From positions 1 to 64,000 of the forward strand of contig CAWHYF010000006.1 in NCBI GenBank assembly GCA_963833585.1: a DNA stretch of 64,000 nucleotides, written 5' to 3'. The stretch is from Bog-756 sp963833585. Lineage in GTDB: Bacteria; Actinomycetota; Acidimicrobiia; Acidimicrobiales; RAAP-2. Every line of letters begins with the position of its first letter. Position 1 is the stretch's first letter. Below are positions 35,220-43,388 of this stretch, in pieces. A program made the position numbers and the translations under genes. The notes beneath the pieces are model-generated. The model had not been told where the DNA came from and ran no database searches. It worked only from the letters and a program-made list of their open reading frames with translations.

Positions 35220-35404
35220 GACGGCATCCTATCCAGCAGGGAGGTGCCCGGCTCCAGGGCCGGTGCCTCGACCACGCCAGCACCGGGTCGGGGGCCCATC
35301 AGAAGCCCACCGGGGCGCCTGCCGGACCGGCTGCGGTCCTCCGCGAGACGCTGCGGTCCCCGTCGCCACCTGGTGCGTCCCGGCGAGGGGTGAGACCTGA
35401 CGGC

Positions 35405-36187
35405 TCAGCGCGCCGCCACTGCCTGGTTGGAGGGATGCGCGTAGCGGCCGCTGACCCGGACCGGGAGCCTGGTCACGCCCAAGGGCAAGGCGCCGACCGC
35501 ACCCACCGATGTCCCGACTGCTTCGGGGCCGTGAGCGGTGTCGGGAGGGAGGTAGTGCAGCTTGCGCTCCCGCTCCTCCGCCGTGCGTCGCATGCGTACC
35601 AGCAGGGTCACATAGGCGGTGAGGATCAGCCCCGAAACCACGGAGAACAACCACGCCATCCCAGCTCCCGGGATGAAGCCGAGTAGCGCGGTGGTCACGA
35701 AGACCGCCGACAACACCCCGAGGGTGTCCCGCCGGCGCCGGCGAGCCAGGCTTCGGGCGTGGACATCGGGCAGGCGGGGTGCGGTCGGCACCGGCGGAGT
35801 CCGGGCGAGGGCCGGCAGCACTCCCCCACCAGCCACCGGTGACCCGGCGGCAGGCCCGTCTGCACCTCCGCCCGTCGGGTCGTCTCCCAGGAAGGCCAGG
35901 GCCGGTCGAGGAAGCTTGTCCGCGCCGACCACGGAGAGCTTCGGTGGGAGGCCGAGCCGGCCGCCGTCGCTTCCCGGAATTTCGACGGCTGAGCCGTCGG
36001 CGGCCCGGAGGCGGTACGCCGGGGTGACCGGGGGCGGGGGGGCGGAATGTTCGAGTACGCGTAGCTGACGGTGGAAGTGGGAAATGGAGCTGATTCCAGC
36101 CACGGTACGGGAGCGACGCTTCAACAAATTGGGCCCCAAGATGACCAGCCACGCCACCATGATGATGATCACGAGGATCACTGGCAT
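35405..36187 (-). CDS. Membrane protein resembling SepX/GlpR
   Basis: 260 residues from ATG 36187 (CGAGGAGTTG upstream). An N-terminal anchor MPVILVIIIMVAWLVILGPN is followed by LLKRRSRTVAGISSISHFHR and QLRVLEHS. Then come a long disordered Pro/Gly linker and a basic RRRRRDTLGVLSAVFVTTAL with two more hydrophobic segments (GFIPGAGMAWLFSVVSGLIL). This layout matches the actinobacterial SepX/GlpR divisome-associated membrane proteins. The identification rests on architecture and the ILGP-RRR-SSI-F pattern, so it is tentative. It is divergent from the YhhN gene. Confidence 0.5.
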   Translation of the reverse strand: MPVILVIIIMVAWLVILGPNLLKRRSRTVAGISSISHFHRQLRVLEHSAPPPPVTPAYRLRAADGSAVEIPGSDGGRLGLPPKLSVVGADKLPRPALAFLGDDPTGGGADGPAAGSPVAGGGVLPALARTPPVPTAPRLPDVHARSLARRRRRDTLGVLSAVFVTTALLGFIPGAGMAWLFSVVSGLILTAYVTLLVRMRRTAEERERKLHYLPPDTAHGPEAVGTSVGAVGALPLGVTRLPVRVSGRYAHPSNQAVAAR

Positions 36188-36429
36188 CAACTCCTCGAAG
36201 GTACTGCCTCGGAAAAAATTGTAACGACGGGCAATTCGACAGTGGTGGATGGCGGCCATAGGTGCAGGTTGGAGGCGTCCCTCTGCCGACCCGGCCGGCC
36301 TGTCGCCCGGTCGGCGCGGTCTCCCCCGGGCCGTGCGACGGGGTGGCCAGAAGCCCTCCTTGTCTCGGCGCGGCACACTCCTCGCATGAACCGCCCGCTC
36401 CATCGGGCGCCGGCAGTAGCGTCAGCCCG

Positions 36430-37101
36430 GTGCTCGCCTTCTGGATCCTGATGGGTGCGGCGGCGGTCGCCGCAGGAGTCGACTGGGTGGCCGTCGCCGG
36501 TGATCACCGGCGTCTGGAGTATGTGGCCAAACCGGCAGTGCTGACCGCGCTGATCATTGCGGCCGGGGTGCTTCCGGCCGGCCGCACCGATCTGGTCGAC
36601 CGCCGATGGTGGTTCGTGGCGGCCCTGGTGTGCTGCCTGATCGGCGACGTCCTGCTGATGCTGCCGGCCGACCTGTTCGTCCCGGGGTTGGCCGCCTTCC
36701 TGGTCGGCCACGGGCTGTTCATCGTGGGACTGCTGCAGCCTCCATCGCCCCCCGGGGTCCCGCCGTTCGCCTTCTCGCCCACGGGTCTGGCTGTGGCCTC
36801 GGTGGTCGTCGTCGCGGCAGAGGCGCTCCCGGCGACGCGGCTCATCCGATCACTGTTGGCACGAGGCGAGCGGGTCCTCATCCCTCCCGTCGGCGTCTAC
36901 GTGGCAGCCATCGCCACCATGGTCGTCCTGGCGGTGAACGTGGGAATCCTGGCGGCGGCGGCCGGGGCGGCACTCTTCCTGGTGTCGGACACGCTGCTGG
37001 CCTGGCACCGGTTCATACGACCGCTCCGCTTCGGTTCGGTGGCGGTGCACGTCACCTACCATTTGGCCCAGGCTCTACTGGTGCTCTCCCTGCTCCATTG
37101 A
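36430..37101 (+). CDS. YhhN family membrane protein (lysoplasmalogenase-like)
   Basis: 223 residues, about eight hydrophobic helices. Family positions are RLEYVAKPAVLTALIIAAG, CLIGDVLLMLPADLFVPGLA and FLVGHGLFIVGLL. The last Asp-bearing helix is FLVSDTLLAWHRF. These conserved Lys, Asp, Gly-His and SD residues are those of YhhN/TMEM86, in which human TMEM86B hydrolyses lysoplasmalogen. The start is the GTG at 36430 with no strong ribosome site. Enzymatic activity in bacteria is mostly unproven. Confidence 0.8.
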   Translation: MLAFWILMGAAAVAAGVDWVAVAGDHRRLEYVAKPAVLTALIIAAGVLPAGRTDLVDRRWWFVAALVCCLIGDVLLMLPADLFVPGLAAFLVGHGLFIVGLLQPPSPPGVPPFAFSPTGLAVASVVVVAAEALPATRLIRSLLARGERVLIPPVGVYVAAIATMVVLAVNVGILAAAAGAALFLVSDTLLAWHRFIRPLRFGSVAVHVTYHLAQALLVLSLLH

Positions 37102-37184
37102 TCCAGTTCCTTCCGATCGACCACGACTCGGTACGCCTGCGGCTGCACCACAATGGTCCCCTGCCCAGCGGAGGAGAGCCGACC

Positions 37185-38042
37185 ATGAGTCCCCAACGAC
37201 CGACCGATGTCGCGCCCATCGACCGATGGGATCGACTTCTCGACGGGAAGGTCGCCGTCGTTACCGGTGGCGGTGGCGGTATCGGGGCCGCGGTCTGCCT
37301 CCTGTTCGCCCGGCACGGTGCGACGGTGGAGATTGCCGACATCGACGCCGATCGGGCCGGGCGATCCCTGGAGGCCGTAGGCGAGCTCGGAGCCTCGGCC
37401 CGTGCTCATGTGGTTGACGTCACCGATCCTGCTGACGTGACCCGCCTGGCCGACGACGTACTGGCCGAGCACGGCCACATCGACGTACTGGTCAACAACG
37501 TCGGTGACTACCGTCCGCTCGTCCGGTTCGAAGAGTCGAGCCCCGAGTCCTGGCAGGCCATGTACGACGTCAACCTCCTCCACGTGTTCGCGGTGACGCG
37601 GGCGTTCCTCGGCTCGATGACCGCCCAGGGGAAGGGGTCGATCATCACCATCCACTCGGTGGAGGGGATGAGGGGCTACCCCGGGGATCCGGTGTACGCG
37701 GCCATGAAGGCCGCCGCGGCCCACTTCACCACCAGCCTCGCCGTGAGCGTGGGCCGCCGCGGTGTCCGGGTCAACGGCATCGGACCCGACCTGACCCAGA
37801 CCCCGCAGGTGGACTATCTCGGCGGTTCGGAGGTCCACGACGACCTGTGGGCATCGTGGGCCCCGGTGGGGCGGGTGGGATGGCCCGAGGACCAGGCCCG
37901 GGTGGCTCTCTTCCTGGCCTCCGACCTGGCGGGATTCGTCACCGGGCACAATGTCCCGGTTGACGGGGGGACCAGGGCCGGAGGCGGATGGTTCTACTCT
38001 CCAACCGCCCGACGGTTCGTCAACCGACCGACCACCCTCTGA
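37185..38042 (+). CDS. Short-chain dehydrogenase/reductase
   Basis: 285 residues. The ATG at 37185 follows GAGGAGAG. The Rossmann motif is VVTGGGGGIGAAV, with Asp (IADIDADR) at the end of strand 2 indicating NAD(H). NNVG is in LVNNVGDY. The catalytic Ser, Tyr and Lys are in TIHSVEG and YAAMKAAAAHF. The C-terminal cofactor region is VPVDGGTRAGGGWF. It oxidises or reduces an alcohol/ketone. The neighbours (YhhN, ABC ATPase) give no hint to the substrate. Confidence 0.88.
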   Translation: MSPQRPTDVAPIDRWDRLLDGKVAVVTGGGGGIGAAVCLLFARHGATVEIADIDADRAGRSLEAVGELGASARAHVVDVTDPADVTRLADDVLAEHGHIDVLVNNVGDYRPLVRFEESSPESWQAMYDVNLLHVFAVTRAFLGSMTAQGKGSIITIHSVEGMRGYPGDPVYAAMKAAAAHFTTSLAVSVGRRGVRVNGIGPDLTQTPQVDYLGGSEVHDDLWASWAPVGRVGWPEDQARVALFLASDLAGFVTGHNVPVDGGTRAGGGWFYSPTARRFVNRPTTL

Positions 38043-38093
38043 GCCGGTAGACACGGCGCGGCCGCATAGCTGGGCCCCGGCATGCGTCGGCCG

Positions 38094-38930
38094 TCACGGT
38101 GCGGGGACGGACCGGGCCGACCACCTGCCACCTCGAAGTTCGACCGTGACCTCCACACCGAACGCGTCGGACACGGACCTGCTGGTGAGCACGTCTGCCA
38201 CCCGACCGGCCGCCACCAGGCGGGCTCCCCGCATCAGGGCGGCGTGGCTCACACCGGGCGGGATCTCCTCCAGATGGTGGGTCACCAGTATCAACGGCGG
38301 AACGGTCGGGTCCGCCGCCAACGCGGCCAGCCGGCCGAGGAGTCGCTCCCGGGCCCCGAGATCGAGTCCCGCCGCCGGCTCGTCCATCAACAACAAATCG
38401 GGGCTGGACATCAGCGCCCTGGCTACCAGGACCTGTTGCCGCTCCCCCTCGGACAGCAGCCCGAACGCCCGCTCGGCAAAGGTGGCCTCGCCGAGGCCGG
38501 CGTCGCCCAACAGGGCCCGGGCCTCGGCCCGGTCTTCGGTGGTGTACTCGTTCCACCACGTCTCGAGGGCGGCGTGTCGCCCGGTGAGGACGGCATCGAG
38601 CGCAGGAAGTTCGGGACGCAGTGTCCGGCTGACCGACGCGCTGACCAACGCGATCCGCTTCCTCAGCTCGCGCATATCGACCCGACCCAACCGCTCGCCG
38701 AGGATCTCCACCGTGCCCGAGGTGGGCCAGAGGGAGGAACCGACCACCTTCAACAGGGTGGTCTTCCCCGACCCGTTGGGACCGAGCAAGGCCCAACGCT
38801 CACCGGTGCGCACGTGCCAGGTGACGTCGTCGAGGAGGGGAGTGCCGTTGCGGACGACGTCCACATGCTCCAGCCGCAGCACGGTGCCTCCCGGCCCTGC
38901 CGTGGGGATGGAGTCGGTCATCGGAGGCAC
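38094..38930 (-). CDS. ABC transporter ATP-binding protein
   Basis: 278 residues from GTG 38930 (an ATG three codons in is equally possible). Walker A is GPNGSGKTT, and the signature LLSEGERQQVLVARALMSSP (LSEGE, a slight variant of LSGGQ). Walker B is LLLMDEP and the H-loop VTHHLEEIP. It is most like the solitary ATPases of the iron-complex/ModF style. No permease gene is adjacent, so its partner must be elsewhere or it has a non-transport role. Confidence 0.85.
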   Translation of the reverse strand: MPPMTDSIPTAGPGGTVLRLEHVDVVRNGTPLLDDVTWHVRTGERWALLGPNGSGKTTLLKVVGSSLWPTSGTVEILGERLGRVDMRELRKRIALVSASVSRTLRPELPALDAVLTGRHAALETWWNEYTTEDRAEARALLGDAGLGEATFAERAFGLLSEGERQQVLVARALMSSPDLLLMDEPAAGLDLGARERLLGRLAALAADPTVPPLILVTHHLEEIPPGVSHAALMRGARLVAAGRVADVLTSRSVSDAFGVEVTVELRGGRWSARSVPAP

Positions 38931-39011
38931 CTTAGGTGCACGGTGCGCATTCCTCGCACCAACTGGCCGCAGCGCCGTACGGCCGGCGACCGGCGCCGTA
39001 CGGCCGGGCGA

Positions 39012-39182
39012 TCAGAGCCCGAGGTCGCGGAGCAGGTCCCGGGTCACACCGTTGGTGGTTCGATAGACCTTCCTGCGGGCCACCCGTCGGGCATAGGACC
39101 CGGGGCCGCGGCTGATCGCCTGGACGTTGCCGAGGTCTCGGGCCGCCCGGTAGAGCTGGCTTCTGAGTGAGTGTCGTGCCAC
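39012..39182 (-). CDS. Conserved 56-residue basic actinobacterial protein
   Basis: A GTG at 39182 opens 56 codons, stop at 39012-39014. The product begins MARHSLRSQLYRAARDLGNV, continues ISRGPGSYARRVARRKVYR and ends TRDLLRDLGL. It is strongly basic (about a dozen Arg) with no Cys. The pattern 'SLRSQLYRAARDLGN..A..GP..YA.R..R..VYR.TN..TR.L...LGL' is one I recognise from small uncharacterised proteins of many actinobacteria, which is why I accept so short a frame. It may bind nucleic acid. It lies upstream of the ABC ATPase gene on the same strand. Confidence 0.7.
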   Translation of the reverse strand: MARHSLRSQLYRAARDLGNVQAISRGPGSYARRVARRKVYRTTNGVTRDLLRDLGL

Positions 39183-39270
39183 AGCTGAATTCTAGAGGCT
39201 GACGGCGGTGCGCCCCCAGGAATTCCCGGATGGGCCGGGCGTCGGTGTCCCGGAGGCTGGTCCGGTCAGC

Positions 39271-39723
39271 TCACGAGTGGCGGCGGGTGAGATTGCAGGT
39301 GATGCACTCGAGCTCGCCGTCGAGACGGAGCAGACCATCGGCCATGGTCGGCAGGACGCGCCCGCAACCGGTGCACTTGCCGGCCTGACGCTCGTATTGA
39401 ACCGGGATGTGCTCCATCACCCGGCCGAAGAGCTTCCCCACGATGGCGGTCTCCATTTCGGGGTCGAGCGGCGTCTTGGCGGGGCCGTTGGTCACCCCCT
39501 CATAGTCGGCAGGTCGGGCGCCCAACTTGATCGAACCGAGTTCTCCCTGTTCATCCGCCTCTTCGGCGGATCTGCCACTGGTGCAATGAGTCAGCCACCG
39601 GCGCCTGACGAGGGTGTCCGGACCAACCGGACCGGAGGGCTTCCTCCTGGGCACTTCTGAGGTTTGAACGTTGGTCAGGCGGGCATCACCACCCCATGGC
39701 CAACAGCGTCCGAGACCGCCCAC
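39271..39723 (-). CDS. Small zinc-ribbon protein, start uncertain
   Basis: The C-terminal half is convincing: EMETAIVGKLFGRVMEHIPV, then KCTGCGRVLPTMADGLLRLD and GELECITCNLTRRHS, giving two CxxC knuckles (CTGC and CITC) about 24 residues apart. The first 45 residues (Arg/Pro-rich) may not be translated, but no internal ATG/GTG with a good ribosome site is obvious, so the longest frame of 150 residues is given. Function unknown; zinc binding is inferred from the four Cys. Confidence 0.5.
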   Translation of the reverse strand: MGGLGRCWPWGGDARLTNVQTSEVPRRKPSGPVGPDTLVRRRWLTHCTSGRSAEEADEQGELGSIKLGARPADYEGVTNGPAKTPLDPEMETAIVGKLFGRVMEHIPVQYERQAGKCTGCGRVLPTMADGLLRLDGELECITCNLTRRHS

Positions 39724-39879
39724 GCTCTCGCACCCGAAGGTGGCACGAGGCCCAGCACCTCAGGCTCACCCGGAGAATCGAAGGCCAACGGCGGATGGTG
39801 GCCGAAGGGCCGGTACTCCGAGCTGCCCCGCATCAGCCCTGGTCCACCGCCGCCGTCGAGCCCGCCGGACGCCGTACGG

Positions 39880-40182
39880 ATGGACCGTAACGACCTCGAC
39901 GGCGTGCCGGCGCCGGACTCCGTCTCCAGTCGGGCGGAGGGGAGGCCGCCGTCCGAGCAGACCAGCGACGACCCCCAAGAGCAGGCCCGGGTGATCCTCG
40001 AGGAGTCCGAGACCAGGATTGCGGCCGGAGCCGCCAAGTCCCAGAACGGTTCCGACCGAGGGACCCGGCTGTGCGGCGTCACCTTGGTGCGGGGAGACGG
40101 CACCGAAGCGGCCTGCACGCTCGTCGAGGGCCATCCCGGCGCGCACCAGGGCATCCCGGCCCTCCTCACCCCGGACGGGTGA
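39880..40182 (+). CDS. Small hypothetical protein
   Basis: 100 residues from ATG 39880 (MDRNDLDGVPAPDSVSSRAE); the frame is open upstream but the sequence there is Pro-rich and unlike coding. The middle DDPQEQARVILEESETRIAA is a helix seen in several small actinobacterial proteins. The end has Cys in RLCGVTLVRGDGTEAACTLV and EGHPGAHQGI, a C..C..GHPG.H arrangement that could bind a metal. No function is known. Confidence 0.5.
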   Translation: MDRNDLDGVPAPDSVSSRAEGRPPSEQTSDDPQEQARVILEESETRIAAGAAKSQNGSDRGTRLCGVTLVRGDGTEAACTLVEGHPGAHQGIPALLTPDG

Positions 40183-40559
40183 GGTCACCGTGGTGGCACC
40201 GCCGAATGTCACCAAGTGTTCACCCAGGCGTTGAGGCCCGGTTGATTTCCGATTACTGAGCGCTGGTAGAACGGAGAGAGGTCGGACTTCCCTTACATCC
40301 TCCGGCCACCATGGGTAGAGCTCCGCTGCCGGCACCGAACCCAGCCGGCGGCGGCGGCTCCCCAAGTCGAACCCTGGAAGACGAAGCACCGCGTCGGCCG
40401 CCGCCGAACTGCCCCGTGCGTCCCTCGGGGCCTTGGTGCGCCCAGGCGCAGCGGTTCCCTCTTCGGCGGCCCACGACAAAACGCCTTGGCCTGGGGCACC
40501 GCCCGATCCGGCGCGGAGTGCGAACGAGCAAGTCCCTCCCCTCGAATCGCTGCCACCCG
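40183..40559. other. Intergenic region between convergent genes
   Basis: 377 bases between the hypothetical protein ending at 40182 and the repeat protein whose stop is at 40560. Open frames are Arg/Pro-rich and without ribosome sites. No hairpin of note was identified. Confidence 0.35.
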
Positions 40560-41358
40560 TCAGGTGCCCAGGATTGGCTCCGTGATCAGAAGCACATTGG
40601 GAACTCTTCCGACGAAACCCAGCGTCACGACGAGCAGCAGCACGACACCGATGCGCTTCCAGATACTCCAGCGGTCCCGCACGACTGCCACGACGCGGAA
40701 CCCGTCCCCATTGATCTCCGGTAGCGCCCGCTCGAGCGCCTTTTGCTGGTTCTCGCCACCGAACAAACCGGGCCAGCCACCCCTATAGGTGACGGTGCGA
40801 ACCTCATTCAATCGACCGGGCGCGGAGCTTCGGGGCGGCGCCTGGTGCCGGTAGCGTGCCGGTGGCTCAGCCACCCCTTGGGCCGACTCGTGGGTGAAGG
40901 GCTGTGCCGGTTGGTCCGTGGGCAAGGGAGGAAAGCTCCCCGGAGCAGGCTGATAGGCGTACTGCTGGACGGGCTGCTCGGTTGAGAGGGGCGGAGCGAT
41001 CCCGTGCGGCCGGCTGATAGGCGTACTGCTGGACGGGCTGCTCGGTTGAGAGAGGCGGAGCGATCCCTGCGGCCGGCTGATAGGCGTACTGCTGGACGGG
41101 CTGCTCGGTTGAGAGAGGCGGAGCGATCCCTGCGGCCGGCTGATAGGCGTACTGCTGGACGGGCTGCTCGGTTGAGAGAGGCGGAGCGATCCCTGCGGCC
41201 GGCTGATAGGCGTACTGCTGGACGGGCTGCTCGGTTGAGAGGGGCGGGGCGATCCCGGAACCCGGACCCGGTGGCCGGAAGTCTGGGTGCCGTTCGGGGG
41301 GATACCACATCCCGTCTGATGCGAGCCACCAGTCGACACCTTGCTGCACCTCGGTCAC
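40560..41358 (-). CDS. Membrane-anchored protein with five 21-residue repeats, frameshifted
   Basis: GTG 41358 follows AGGAGATGGCCCA. The N-terminus QQGVDWWLASDGMWYPPERH is the DUF2510-like 'WW.ASDG.WYPPE' motif typical of Acidimicrobiia. Five repeats GIAPPLSTEQPVQQYAYQPA (21 residues) follow, then PFTHESAQGVAEPP. A C-terminal domain contains FRVVAVVRDRWSIWKRIGVV and one membrane helix VLLLVVTLGFVGRVPNVLLI. In the last repeat an extra G near 41004 (CCCGTGCGG versus CCCTGCGG in the other copies) shifts the frame, so the two halves read separately. Topology: proline-rich N-part outside or cytoplasmic, anchored C-terminally. Function unknown. Confidence 0.7.
40948..41264 (-). repeat. Five tandem 63-bp repeats
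   Basis: Copies begin with GGCTGATAGGCGTACTGCTG at 40948, 41012, 41075, 41138 and 41201. Spacing is 63 except 64 between the first two, which reveals the single inserted base. Units are nearly identical, so they are recent and prone to copy-number change. Confidence 0.92.
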
Positions 41359-41562
41359 TGGGCCATCTCCTCTCCGTGAATGGGGCGATTCCGTCAGTCT
41401 TCCGCAGCGCGCCGGGAGAGTCAGGTGAACACTCTGTGTCATGCACCGGTGACCGCTTCCACCGTTCGCGAAAGGTTCACCGTCCAATCTCGTAGCGCCA
41501 TGGCGGGCGCGCAAGGCAGAGCGCTACTGTCGCCTTGAAGCTCGACTTTGTCGGAGGTCGAC

Positions 41563-41721
41563 ATGAATCAGCAGATCTACCGGTGTCCCCGGTGTGGGTC
41601 GATGGAGACCCCAACGCTCGTCGTTCGGGGCTCCGGGCTGAGGAATGCGGGGATTACCCACCGGTGCCGGCGGTGCAACTCCGAGTGGTCGGACACCTGC
41701 GTCGACCAGTTGGCCTCCTAG
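41563..41721 (+). CDS. 52-residue zinc-ribbon protein
   Basis: ATG 41563 has an excellent Shine-Dalgarno (CGGAGGTCGAC). The product starts MNQQIYRCPRCGSMETPTLV, has GITHRCRRCNSEWSDTCVD near its end, and stops at 41719-41721. CPRC and CRRC, 27 residues apart, form a four-Cys zinc site like those of TFIIS/RPB9-type or rubredoxin-like ribbons. The gene is too short for most callers but the ribosome site and motif spacing support it. Function unknown. Confidence 0.7.
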   Translation: MNQQIYRCPRCGSMETPTLVVRGSGLRNAGITHRCRRCNSEWSDTCVDQLAS

Positions 41722-41884
41722 CTTTCAGAGGCCGGCCGATTCTCCCCTCGACGGAGCCGGGTCGCTGGCGTCGGGTCCGCGGTCGATCTGCCCTACCGCC
41801 CGTCATCTCGACGCACCGGGGCTGGAAACCTCGTAGGGTCGGACTGCTACCACGGCTAGGTGGTACACGACAGGAGGCGGGGAC

Positions 41885-42154
41885 ATGGCCCACGCGGTTG
41901 TACTGCAGGTCGAGCTGGTTGGATCGCCGGAGGATGCGGACAAGTTGTTGCATGAGATCGTGGTGCCAACGGCCAAGGCACAACCAGGCTTCCAATCGGG
42001 AAAATGGCTCCACGATGGAAACGGCAAGGGTATGGGTGTGATCGTGTTCGCCACCGCGGAGGAAGCCGAAGCAGCAAAGGGCGTACTGACACCTCCACCC
42101 GGAGGCCCCAAGCTCATCTCGGCCAGCGTCTGGGTCGTGGGAGCCGAGGCCTGA
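41885..42154 (+). CDS. Small dimeric alpha/beta-barrel (ABM-like) protein
   Basis: 89 residues: AHAVVLQVELVGSPEDADKL, LHEIVVPTAKAQPGFQSGKW and MGVIVFATAEEAEAAKGVL. The strand-helix-strand-strand-helix order with 'PGF..G.W' and 'VFATAEEAEAA' is that of the dimeric alpha/beta-barrel superfamily (ABM/ECF-like). Such proteins are small monooxygenases, heme-binding or ligand-binding proteins. No catalytic residue can be assigned. ATG 41885 follows GACAGGAGGCGGGGAC, a strong ribosome site. Confidence 0.7.
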   Translation: MAHAVVLQVELVGSPEDADKLLHEIVVPTAKAQPGFQSGKWLHDGNGKGMGVIVFATAEEAEAAKGVLTPPPGGPKLISASVWVVGAEA

Positions 42155-42188
42155 CGCGGGCTACGGCGTTCCACCTGACTGGCGACGA

Positions 42189-42881
42189 TCAATCCTTGCC
42201 GTAGCCAGCCAGAAGTTCGAGGGTCCGATCCCTCACGACGCCGTAGCTGACCCCCAGATCCCGGAGGACCTTGGCGGCGATCGACTCCTCGTCGCCGAAC
42301 AAGCCGAGGAGTAGGTGCTCCGTTCCGATGTAGTTGTGGCCCAGCTGCAGGGCCACCTCCCCGGCGCCACGAAGTACCGCCTTCGCCCGGGGGGTGAAGG
42401 GCAGCTTCCCGCCCTCGGAACCCGGAGCCCGCTTGATCAGCGACACGACCTGCTCGTCAACCATGGACTTCGAGATGCCGACCTCATCGAGGACTCTCAG
42501 GGCCAGGCCCTCCCTGACCTCGAACAGAGCGAGAAGGATGTGCTCGGTCCCGACAAATCCGTGCCCCAAACGGCCAGCCTCTGTCTCGGATTGGCTCAGG
42601 ACCATCCGCGCTCGGTCCGTGAACCGGTCGAATGTGGGGACATCGAAGGTGAACCGCTTGTGGGCTGCTTGCTTGCTGACGCCAAGGGCACTGCTGATCT
42701 CTGACCAGGAGTGTCCGCTCCGGCGGCACTGGTCGACGAAATGGCCGAGCAGGGCGTCACCGACCTGCTCGAGATCACTCACGGTCCTCGAGGCCTGAGC
42801 GAGTTCGACCAGTGCCCCGTCTCCCGGAGCATCGGCCTTCACCCCGTCGATCAGAGCTTGCAATGTCGGCGATGGGGTCAT
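42189..42881 (-). CDS. HTH protein with two Clp N-terminal repeats
   Basis: 230 residues. Residues about 57-77 form a helix-turn-helix (HSWSEISSALGVSKQAAHKR). Two Clp-N repeats follow: FTDRARMVLSQSETEAGRLG with HGFVGTEHILLALF, and FTPRAKAVLRGAGEVALQLG with HNYIGTEHLLLGLF. Clp-N domains bind adaptors or substrates of ClpC/ClpA; here there is no ATPase. The architecture suggests a transcription factor whose activity is read through a Clp-N module, for instance sensing unfolded proteins or the Clp system. Its start codon lies inside a 16-bp inverted repeat that overlaps a good promoter, so autoregulation is likely. Confidence 0.85.
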   Translation of the reverse strand: MTPSPTLQALIDGVKADAPGDGALVELAQASRTVSDLEQVGDALLGHFVDQCRRSGHSWSEISSALGVSKQAAHKRFTFDVPTFDRFTDRARMVLSQSETEAGRLGHGFVGTEHILLALFEVREGLALRVLDEVGISKSMVDEQVVSLIKRAPGSEGGKLPFTPRAKAVLRGAGEVALQLGHNYIGTEHLLLGLFGDEESIAAKVLRDLGVSYGVVRDRTLELLAGYGKD

Positions 42882-42916
42882 TCGTCAACTATAGGTTGAC
42901 GAATGACCCCCGTCAA
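42874..42916 (-). promoter_or_regulatory. Leaderless promoter embedded in a 16-bp inverted repeat
   Basis: On the minus strand: -35 TTGACG (42911-42916), 17-base spacer, -10 TATAGT (42888-42893), 6 bases, then the ATG at 42881. Transcription should start at or next to the A of ATG, i.e. a leaderless mRNA. GGGGTCATTCGTCAAC (42874-42889) and GTTGACGAATGACCCC (42895-42910) are perfect 16-bp arms around 5 bases, covering -10, spacer and start codon. A further CGTCAA..TTGACG pair lies at 42911-42929. This is a strong operator candidate, probably for the encoded HTH protein itself. Confidence 0.75.
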
Positions 42917-42929
42917 CCTCGGATTGACG

Positions 42930-43388
42930 ACGCCGAGCTCCGGAGCCACCTGAAGACGTGCAGGGTAGGAGGTCCCCGGTCGCTCACCGTCGCACACGGC
43001 CAAGGCGGCGGTATGGCCGCTGGACCGGCCAGCACTGGGTCCAGCCTGGCCTTTCAGCCGACTCGTACACGGACCAGCCTCTCAATAGGAACACTCGGTT
43101 GCACACCTGCAATTCACAGTTGCTACCTTCAGTCGCATTGAGTACTGTCAGCTTCGGCGGATGCTTAACCTTCGATGGCAAGGGCTGGCGGACCCTTGTC
43201 GTCGAAGTGGCGGCATGGTGGTAACCAACTCGGGCACCTATCTCGGCGCCCGAACGGTACCTCGACGGGCGGTCTCCCCTTCAAGATCACCTGACAGGGA
43301 AGGTCCCGCCGCACCCTCACGTGGATGGCCCCTACCGGCGGGATTCCGCCTCGTCGGCAGGGTCAGGACCTCCGCTTGGCGAGCAACG
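42930..43388. other. Intergenic region, no gene recognised
   Basis: About 460 bases between the HTH-ClpN promoter and the collagen-like gene end. Frames are short, with moderate GC around 43060-43180. Nothing coding or structural stands out. Confidence 0.35.

Noticed and set aside
38928..38940. Palindrome GCACCTTAGGTGC over the ABC ATPase start as an iron-regulator box
   Set aside because: It lacks the longer DtxR/IdeR consensus and could arise by chance. No iron genes are adjacent.
40948..41264. CRISPR-like array
   Set aside because: Units are 63 bp, contiguous, without spacers, and encode a 21-residue protein repeat.
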